64,000 bases of DNA from Anaspis maculata (lineage: Eukaryota > Arthropoda > Insecta > Coleoptera > Scraptiidae): assembly GCA_949128115.1 (NCBI GenBank), contig OX421962.1, positions 8,092,262 to 8,156,261 of the forward strand, given 5' to 3'. Below the pieces are notes generated by a model that had not been told where the DNA came from, ran no database searches, and worked only from the letters and a program-made list of their open reading frames with translations. A program made the position numbers and the translations under genes. Below, piece after piece: positions 55,040 to 64,000 of the stretch. Positions within the stretch are counted from its first letter, which is position 1. The number at the start of each line of letters is the position of its first letter.

Positions 55040-58000
55040 GATTCATAGACACAGACAAAGATCGCATGCAAGTAACTTGCGCGTGATGAAATACAGAACA
55101 GCCATGTTGCTTATAAAACCAACCGACTCTCCAAAACAAGGAATTTCCTTCAACGAAATCTTGAAAAGCCAAAAGACAAAATTATTCGCTACAATCGGAT
55201 AACAGAGTTTCCAGCGACAAAATATCACACAATCATAAAAAAAAATTCTAGAACAAAATTTCCAGCCAGACCTTTCTGACACAAAACTTCTTGGAGTCAG
55301 ACAACGTTCTAGACACAAATCCTTGAAATATCTGGCATAACTTCTACCACAAAATGTTCAAAAACCAGATGAGCTTTCCAATCCAAACACAAAGCAACTC
55401 AAAGTCAAGCAAAATGTCTGACATGAAACTTTTCAAAAGTCAGACAATATTCCTGGCTCAACCTCAATATTCAGACAAATTGTCTGGCACAAAATCTCCA
55501 CAAGCTTTACAAAATTTTTGTCACACCACCTCCAAAAGCTAGACAAAATATCTGACAAAAAACCTCCAAATGCCAAAAAAAATCTTATTTCCATAATTAA
55601 AGCCAGACTTGATGTCTGACTCAAAATCTCCATAAACCAGATTATTTGTTATAATATTTCTGACAAGAAATCTCCAGACGCCAGATACAATTCCGGACAC
55701 AACTTTCATGAATATACATTTTTTTAGGAAACCTCCTGAAGCTAGACAGTATTCCCGAATCCCGAAACAAAACCTTCACAAGCCTGACAAAATTTTGGTC
55801 ACACCACCTCCAAAAGCTAGACAAAATATCTGACAAAAAACCTCCAAATGCCAAAAAAATCTAATTTCCATAATTGAAGCCAGACTTGATGTCTGACTCA
55901 AAATCTCCATAAACCAGATTATTTGTCATAATATTTCTGACAAGAAATCTCCAGACGCCAGATACAATTCCGGACACAACTTTCATGAATATACATTTTT
56001 TTAGGAAACCTCCTGAAGCTAGACAGTATTCCCGAATTCCGAAACAAAACCTTCACAAGCCTGACAAAATTTTGGTCACACCACCTCCAAAAGCTAGACA
56101 AAATATCTGACAAAAAACCTCCAAATGCCAAAAAAAATCTAATTTCCATAATTGAAGCCAGACTTGATGTCTGACTCAAAATCTCCATAAACCAGATTAT
56201 TTGTCATGATATGTATTTCTGACAAGAAATCTCCAGACGCCAGATACAATTCCGGACACAACTTTCATGAATATACATTTTTTTAGGAAACCTCCTGAAG
56301 CTAGACAGTATTCCCGAGTCCCGAAACAAAACCTTCACAAGCCTGACAAAATTTCGGTCACACCACCTCCAGAAGCTAGACAAAATATCTGACAAAAAAC
56401 CTCCAAATGCCAAAAAAATCTAATTTCCATAATTAAAGCCAGACTTGATGTCTGACTCAAAATCTCCATAAACCAGATTATTTGTCATAATATTTCTGAC
56501 AAGAAATCTCCAGACGCCAGTTACAATTCCGGACACAACTTTCATGAATATACATTTTTTGAGAAAACCTCCTGAAGCTAGACAGTATTTCCGAAACAAA
56601 ACCTTTACAAGCCTGACAAAATTTTGGTCACACCACCTCTAAAAGCTAAACAAAATATCTGACACAAAACCTCCAAATGCAAAAAAAAAACATCTGACCT
56701 CCATAAGCAGGACTAAACTATACTCTACTATACTGAATTATTATTATAAATAAATAATGAGACGACCTCTGAGGCAAACTCCCTGTCGTCGAATAACCAA
56801 AGGACATGATCAACTGTTAGTGACAAACTTTCCAAAACCCTGGCAAAACTGTAGATCTATGGAACCTCAAAGCCCCGAAGAAAAGTGGAAGACCATCTCT
56901 GCTAAAAGAAGCTCCAAAATACAGATTCCCTGGGGACACAGTCTCCAAAAAAGCTTGATCAACGGGCTTATTGTCAATCCTGCGATAAGTAAAGTAAGTG
57001 AATGCTTGAGTGGCAGGCAAAATTTCTACATTGAACCTCGAAGCTCAAACAACCCATTTGAAGACTGCTTTCTTGCTCCAAAATACAGCAAATACAAAAA
57101 AGCTCCAAAATACAGAATCCTTAGGAACACAGTTTTAAAAAAACTAGATTACCTGGCTACCTGGCTGGCTAAGCTAGAGAATTATTTGACTGGCAAATGC
57201 AGAATCCGTCAATTACACCTGGCTTCCTTCAAAAACATAGTCGATGACAACATATTTGTCGTCAAAAGCTCCAAAATACCGAGTCACTAAGAATAATTTC
57301 CGAAAGACTATCAAATACCTGACTTGTCAAGCAAGTCGAAAACAAGATCAAACATCAGTTGGTAGAAAATCAGTCTATTAAATCTCTGAGTCTTAGAAAC
57401 CAAGTCAAAGGCTGCATATTTGTCGACAACAGCTCTAAAAGACGGAGTCCCTAGGAACTACAGGCTGCATATATGCCGACAAAAGCTCTAAAAGACGGAG
57501 TCCCTATGGACTACATCTCTGAAAGACTATATTAGGTACCGGGTTTGTCAAACATGCCAAAAAAAAAAACATCCTATGGGCTGGCAAACCGAATTGATCT
57601 ATTGAACTTCGAAGCCTTGAAAAGTATATCCGAAGCTGCTTCTTTGCCGATGAAAGTTCCAAAAGATTCCTAGAGTCACAATTACAAAAAACTCAACAAG
57701 GTACATGACTTGTCGAACTCGCCGAAAACAAGATGAATACCTGCTTGATTGGTAACCAAAATATTAAAACACAAAGTCGTGAAAACATAGTCGAAAACCG
57801 CATCTTTGCCGACAAAAGCTTCAAAAGCTAACTGTATGAACAAAAGCTACATGAACTAGACTTCCTAGCTTGTCAAACTTCACTTGAAACTCTACAAAAA
57901 AGATTGGAAAACATAACTTCCATCGTTGAAACGTTGAAATCCATCGTTCCATCGTCCAAGCGTTGAAAACATAGTAGGTACAATATTGATCTTTGCCGTC

Positions 58001-61000
58001 AAAAGCTCTTTCACGGAATCGTGAAACTCTGAGTGACAATGACCTCCATAAAACACTTGGCATTTGGCCGACACAAAATCGAAATAGACACGGAATTTTT
58101 TCCAATTCTCAAGTCTTTAAAGGACTAGTGCTCCTGGCCAAATGGCAGTGTCCCAGGCTACGTAATATTTGACAGAACACCTCCAAAATCCGAAATAATT
58201 GTCGACAGATCTCCAAAAAGCTTGGATCGCTAGCTACAAAACCGAGTACGAAACCGTCTGAGAGCCGAATTCTCGGCGATACACTCCTCAAAGCCCAGAA
58301 TTCTGCCGACAGAATCAATTTTTAAGGAAAATCAGCTGGAAAATCTTCAAAAAATCCGCCTCTGAATACTGAATACCTGCGCCAACATCTTAAAAAAAAT
58401 CATTTCTGGTGACAAACTCTGGAAGACTACGTCCCAGGCGACAAATCTTGTCTTCAAGACTTCTAGGAAATGGAATCAGTATGGACAAATTTGCCTCCAA
58501 ATACCGATGACTGGCGACCAAATCTCCAAAAAACGTGCAATTCCCGCGATAAACTCCGAAAGCCAAAGTCCCAGGGCACAAAATCTTTGCTAAAAATCCA
58601 GAATTTTGACCGACAGAATCTACAGATGGAGAAGTTCCGTCTCCGAATACTCATCTCTTGCGCCAAAATCTCGAAAAAAAACACAATCCTGGGGACAAAC
58701 TCTTGAAGATATGGTCCCAGCCCAGGCGACAAAATCTCTGCTTAAAATCCAGAACTTTTTGCCGACAGATTCCTCAAATAATGAAGCTTCTTATAACGAA
58801 ATATAGGTCGTAAAAGCTCCTCCACAAGATCTGTCTCCAAATACTGATCACCTGCGCAATCAAAAATCTCTAACAAAATTCACAATTCTGGAAGAAACTC
58901 CTGGAGACAGGGTCTCGGGCGATAAAATCTTTTCTCCCAAAACTTTCAGAAGATGGAATCACTTCCGACAAACTCGCCTCCAAATACCGATCTCTGAAAA
59001 AAAACGTGCAATTCCCGCGACAAACTCCGAGAGCCAAAGTCTCAGGCGACAAAATTCCTGCCTTGAACCTAGGATCAGAAGACAGAATCTTCAAGTGATC
59101 GAGTTTCTTCAAACGAAATATCTGCCAGAAAACCTCATTTGAAAATCTCCAGAAAATATCACAATCTCCTGCGACAAACTCCAGATGACAAAGACCCCGG
59201 CGATAAAATCTCTGCTTCAAAACTTTCAGAAGATGTGATAATTCTAGACAAATTCGCCTTCAAATACCGATGACTCCCGACAAAATTCCAAAAAAAAGTA
59301 AAAGTGCAATTCCAAGCTTTCCAAGAGCCAAGCAATGTCCCAGGCAACAAAATTCCTGCCTTGAATCCGGAATTTTTCGCCGACGGAATCGTCAAATGAT
59401 GAAGTTTCTACCAACGAAATATCTGTCATAAACCCCCCTTCAGAAGATCTATACCGAAAACTGATCGCCTGCACGAAAATCCCCGAAAAAATCACAATCC
59501 CTAGGGACAAACTCCTGGAGACAGGGTCCTAGACGACAAAATTTCTGCTTCAAAACTTCTAGAGGATGTAAATCATTTTTGACAAATTCGCCTTCAAATA
59601 CCAATGATTTTCGACCAAATCTCCAAAGAGTGCCATTCCCGCGACAAACTTTGAGAGCCAAATGAAGTCTCAGGCAACAAAATATTCGCTATAAAATGTT
59701 TGAAAGATGGAATCATTGTCACAGAAACTCGCCTCCGACTTCTGATCGCTGGCGACAAATTCTTGAAAAAAATACATATTCAAGCGACAAACCTGGGAAT
59801 CTGGAATCCCAGCGTCTCTTCTACAGAATTATTGGAAGGTAGAATCGTTGTCGACAAAACCTAGAAATACTGATCGCTGACTACAAAATCTCCAAGAGAC
59901 GAAATCCCCAGCGACAATCAAAAACCCTTCGAAATTTAGCTCGACAAAATCTCTGCCGAAAAGATAACACAAAAACGGAACCCTTGTCGACAAACCCTCC
60001 CAATATACATCTTCTGGCGACAACATTTTCTAAGATCGAATCATTGGTGATCAACCTTTCAAAATGCAGAATTTTGCTGGCATAATTTTCAAAAGGCGAC
60101 CAAGTTTGTGCCGACAAAATACCTGGCACTCACAAAACCTCTGAAAAATAGATCAATGGTCGACTAGCTTGCCTCCAAACACTGATTGGTGAAGACTTTG
60201 GTGACGCAAAAAGCTCCAGAAATATTCATTTCTTGTCGACAAACTCGGAAAGTCAAATTGCCGAACAACAAAACCACTCTTTCCACAATATCTTTCAAAA
60301 CAAAATTAGGTTTTTGCGACAAACTTCTGCAAATATTTGATGAAAATCATATTCGAAAGGCCGATTATCCCATGCTGGCAAAATGTAGATGAATTTTATT
60401 TTTGACTTGACGAATTCTCCAAAGAAACAGCAGTTGGACAAACTCTTCGAAGGATGAAATATGCAAAGAAAAATCTTAGTAAAAGATAACCAATTGGATT
60501 TCAACTGACAAAACTTGAATGAAAAACTCGAGCCTTGTCAAAAAAAATTGAAAAAAGAGTGAGTCCTTGCCAATCTATCAAAATAGATTCTGGATGGAGC
60601 TTCCATTTGAAGAGCAACCGAATTCCTGGCGACAAACTTCAATACCAATCTGGTCGACGAATGATATTACTCAAGAAACATTATTGAATGTTATTCCTGT
60701 TGACGTAATTTAGATTAATTGTTTCTCAACTTTGACCCTGGCTTCAAAAAGTAGAACACCTGACGACAAAACTTGAATGAATATGTCAAGATTTTATAAT
60801 ACAATGGACCCAAATCCAAAAGCAAGCCAAAATAATTGTCTTGTCGGCGAGTGCGGAAACTTCACGGGTACAAGAAATACACTTTCCAGCGAGTTATGTA
60901 AACTATTTTTCCCTACAACCCCAAAAATTTCAGTCTTGAAAAAACTAATTTTTTCAACCAAATTTTCTAAAAAATGATCAAATAATTCGAAGAAAAAACA

Positions 61001-61010
61001 TTGATTACAC
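55040..61010 (+). repeat. Diverged satellite of about 40-bp class, GACAAAATCTCCAAAAGCC type
   Basis: Recurring blocks GACAAAA(T/C)CTCCAAA, GGCGACAAACTC, ATACCGATC and CTTTGCCGACAAAAGCTCC occur throughout at intervals of about 35-90 bp. Variation increases towards the right. The ORFs on both strands are frames through the repeat and have no domain. The array resumes at about 63240 after the LTR insertion. Confidence 0.8.
55515..56690 (+). repeat. 277-bp higher-order repeat block, about four copies
   Basis: Landmarks TATTTCTGACAAGAAATCTC lie near 55655, 55932, 56214 and 56491, giving spacings of 277, 282 and 277 bp. The copies are nearly identical (single-base changes and a 4-bp insertion in the third), in contrast to the diverged array around them. 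Confidence 0.9.
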
Positions 61011-61022
61011 CATAGTAGGTAT

Positions 61023-63019
61023 TGTCACGTGTTTTACGTACGGGTTCGAATATAATTAACACGATCGTTTTAAAACACATAGCTACTGTTTATTACTGCT
61101 TACTACAATAAATACACGCCAACAATTATCCACTTAGGAATATCGCTGTGATTACTACTCGCTTCTTAATCCGCTCGCTACCACTTCGCATTCCAATTCA
61201 TAACTGCCCGTGAGCTGATGGTCGATGCCTTATACAGGGTGTCCCGTTTTTCAACGCTCACTATGGGTATCTCGGAAACGGTAAGAGATACAAAGTCGGT
61301 TAAATTACAAAAAAGTTGCGCAATTTTATGACTATCTTAAATATGTCAAGATATTCAAGATATCTTTGGTCATTTCTGAAATATCCCAAAAAAAACTGAA
61401 AAATGCCGAATTCGAAAATTTCAAATCATTTCTTTATTATGACAGCTATCAATTTGAAATTTGGTATTCTGACATTTTTGAAGGTCCTTGATCGACTGAT
61501 GGTCATAATTTTTTTCTACGCCTACTAGTTTTTGAGATATGACAGTTAACTTCATTTTTTCTTATGGACACCATATTATTTCTCCACCCCATAAAACTCA
61601 CCTTTTCTTTCTCTTTACAAAGATATAAAACACTTGTATCATTTTTGTCAAAATAGCCTATAAAAATTAGAAAAACCATTTCTGGGGCGAAAAAGTCTAG
61701 TTACCGGTTCGGTTGCCATGCTCTCGTGACATAATAACAATGGCATTTGGTTGCCATGGTCGGTTGATTTTGGAAATAGTTGGGTTACATTCCGTTTTTA
61801 TGTATTTGATAATGATAATAAACAATATTAATAATAATGATAATACAAAACCAAGTATAACACAAAATAGCATCGCAATAGCAATAAACATTTATAATTT
61901 ACATTTACTCGAAATGGAGTCTATTTGCGAGGAACGCTTCAAGATCGAATTTATGGTTCATGACAGAACATCCCAAAGCAACCAAGAGCTGGAAGCAAGG
62001 AGTTGATGATGCGTATTGCGTTTCAGTCAATTAACCCGCACAATATCAGCGTAGCCGTTGAAAATATGGCTAAAAGGCACACAACTCTGCACAGAGCAAA
62101 ATGGACTCCAATTCGAGTTATTGTAAATTATAAATGTTTATTGCTACTGCTATGTTATTTTGTGTTATACTTGGCTTTGTATTTGTTTTATTGTTATTTA
62201 TTATCATTATCAAATACATAAAAACGGAATGACCCTCAACTTTTTCCTAAATTAATCGGCCATGGCAACCGAATGTCATTGTTATTATATCAAGAGAGCA
62301 TGGCAACCGAACCGGCAACTAGATTTTTCGCCTCATAAATGGTTTTTCCAATTTTTATAGGTTATTTCGACAAAAATGCTACAAGTGTTTTATATCTTTG
62401 TAAAGAGAAGGAAAAGCTGAGTTTTATGGGGTGGAGAAATAATATGGTGTCCATGAGAAAAAATGAAGTTAACTGTCATATCTCAAAAACTAGTAGGCGT
62501 AGGAAAAAATTATGACCGTCAGTCGATCAAGGAACTTCAAAAATGTAAGAATACCAAATTTCAAATTGATAGCTGTCATGATTAAGAAGTGATTTGAAAT
62601 TTTCGAATTCGGCATTTTTCTGTTTTTGTCGGATATTTCAGAAATGACCAAAGATATCTTAGATATCTTGACATTTTTGAGATAGTCATAAAATTGCGCA
62701 ACTTTTTTGTAATTTAACCGACTTTGTATCTCTTACCGTTTCCGAGATACCCATAGTGAGCGTTGAAAAACGGGACACCCTGTATAGGCCTCCGAATAGT
62801 GTTCCCGAACTTTCCATCATCTTCCAGCAAACTCGACAGTGACCGGCATACGATTTTGACAGATGTGTCTTCATCAAGCGTTGGAGTCTCCATGTATTTC
62901 AATGCCATCAAGTTAACTCTAGAAATGTCCAGAGCTCCGCGCATTTGTACACTGCGGCCGTGGAAGAGCCGAGAAATATCGCGTGTTTCCGGATTGCACG
63001 GGTATCGCCGCTCGTAACA
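61023..63019 (+). mobile_element. Solo LTR, copy B, split by a foldback insertion
   Basis: TGTCACG...CGTAACA ends and collinear matches to copy A (CACACAC/CACATAG block, ACACGCCAACAATTATC, CACTTCGCATTC, then after the insertion CCTCCAGCAAA-like, CAGTGACCGGCATACG, GAAATGTCCAGAGC, GCCGCTCGTAACA) identify it. The LTR parts are 61023-61234 and 62783-63019. Flanking GTAT and ATAT may be a decayed target duplication. No internal retrotransposon region is present. Confidence 0.8.
61235..62782. mobile_element. Foldback element, 1.55 kb, with CAGGGTGTCCCGTTTTTCAA ends
   Basis: Arms of about 670 bp (61235-61903 and 62127-62782) are close inverse complements; they meet a loop of about 220 bp. TATA lies on both sides (61231-61234 and 62783-62786). 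The loop holds two short open segments (from ATGGAGTCTATTTGC near 61914 and from ATGATGATGCG near 62003) that I cannot assign to any family. Confidence 0.9.
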
Positions 63020-63240
63020 ATATATTTAAACTGTTGGGCGCAATGAGTGTAAGCAATATTGACAAGCAAAATGGGGTCAGAAAAATAGGGAAAGAACAAA
63101 ACCAATACATTCAAACAGACGATCAACTTTCGACTTTTTCATCTGATCCAGGTATAGCCTAATAAGGGGGAGGGTCAATTTGTCGTTGGCTCACCTGCAT
63201 TTAGGGGCGAAATTTTCAGGTTTTGCCCTAGGTGCAATTT
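63020..63240. other. Unassigned spacer
   Basis: Sequence between the LTR and resumed satellite. It has no ORF or repeat that I recognise. Confidence 0.4.
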
Positions 63241-64000
63241 ACCGTAGATACGCCACTGGCGATACTGACAACCTTCAAAGCAAATCTTCTGTCGTCAAAT
63301 AACTAAAGGATATGATCAACTGTTATCGACAAACTTTCCAAAACTCTGGCAAAACTGTGTCTCTATAAAACCTCAAAGCCTTGAAAAATAGTGAAAGACT
63401 TCATCTTTGCCGACAAAAGTTCCACAATACAGATTCCCTAGGGACACAATCTCAAAAAAATACCTCGAAGTTTGTCCACTGAACCTCGAAGCTCCAAAAA
63501 CGTCGTCAAAAACTGCTTTTTTACTGACAAAGGCTCCAAATAACATCATTTTTAGGAGCGCAAATTTCCCAAAAGGATTTATCACCTGCCTCGTCAAACT
63601 TGTCTCAACTTAGAAGACCTTGACTGGCAAGCAAATGTTGTCAACTGAACCTGGCTGCCTCAAAAACACAGTCAAAGGCAGCATCTTTGTTGCCAAAAGC
63701 TCCAAAGGACCGAATCCCTGGGGATAATTTCCGAAGGGCTATGGAATGCCTGGCTTAACAAAAACAAGAGTGAGCATTGAATGGCAAAAGAGTGATTCTC
63801 TAAAACCTCTAATATAAGGCTTCAAAACAAAGTCGAAGGCTACAGCTTGGCCGACAAAAGCTCCAAAAGAAAGATTCTACAGAGACAGTCTCTGAGGAAC
63901 TAGATGAGTCTTGTCCAGCAAACAAAATATGTCCATCAAATCTGAAAGCCATGAAAATAGTGAAAGATTGATCTTTGCCAACAAAAGCCCCAAAAGACGA
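63240..64000 (+). repeat. Satellite of the 40-bp class, continued
   Basis: Blocks CTTTGCCGACAAAAG, CTCCAAAA, CCTCGAAGCTCC and ATTTCCGAA(G/A)G match the array at 56.7-58.1 kb. It runs off the right edge of the window. Confidence 0.8.

Noticed and set aside
55043..60504. Many ORFs of 60-180 codons on both strands, including 56757-57290
   Set aside because: All lie in satellite DNA, repeat the same peptide blocks and have no domain or splice context.
61697..62221. ORFs of 64-97 codons across the foldback centre
   Set aside because: Most of their length is arm sequence read in both directions; only the loop part is kept as an open question.

Overview
The window is eukaryotic, very probably insect DNA. 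It has small genes split by GT-AG introns, secreted Kazal-domain proteins, non-LTR and LTR retrotransposons, Tc1/mariner and hAT-type DNA transposons, and an extreme load of foldback elements and diverged satellites. Base composition and repeat style would fit a hemipteran such as a whitefly, but nothing here fixes the species.

Host genes: I can support three, all on the minus strand and all with the same plan (short signal-peptide exon, phase-1 intron, Kazal exon, phase-1 intron, short last exon). They lie at 53827-44680 (81 aa, compact Kazal protein), 31184-29646 (163 aa, linker plus Kazal domain) and 13456 to below 11924 (QNQGFG-repeat protein plus Kazal domain; last exon not found). They look like a dispersed tandem family of secreted protease-inhibitor-like proteins. 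Introns and intergenic space have been inflated by repeats; intron 1 of the first gene holds about 7 kb of a 161-bp satellite.

Mobile DNA, left to right: a foldback element (706-1029). Three large, similarly built foldback elements (3521-8003, 8221-11300, 16139-17871) have arms made of about 16-bp minisatellites in inverted orientation, an inner array of GACAATTCGTCGC-like units, and a core of GGGCTC-rich satellite; the second is flanked by a perfect 9-bp direct repeat. Then come MITEs and ATGGCGGC-rich tandem repeats (14.6-16.1 kb) and compound palindromes (18.4-20.6 kb). An apparently complete non-LTR retrotransposon (about 21.5-26.0 kb) has ORF1 and ORF2 in one frame separated by a single UAG in the UAG-CAA-UUA readthrough context. 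Next are a decayed Gypsy-type gag joined to a Tc1 transposase scrap (27.0-28.1 kb), a solo LTR with 4-bp target duplication (33155-33672), several foldbacks (34-39 kb) and a complete mariner-type element with long compound terminal repeats and a five-exon DD37D transposase (41247-44364). Within the first Kazal gene are a 5'-truncated LINE and a hAT-like element with perfect 8-bp target duplication (47403-48508). The right end is a 40-bp-class satellite with a 277-bp higher-order block (55.0-61.0, 63.2-64.0 kb), interrupted by a second solo LTR that itself carries a 1.5-kb foldback inserted at its TATA box.

The remaining stretches are non-coding as far as I can read. Coordinates of repeat arrays are approximate; exon, target-duplication and terminal-repeat coordinates were read base by base.
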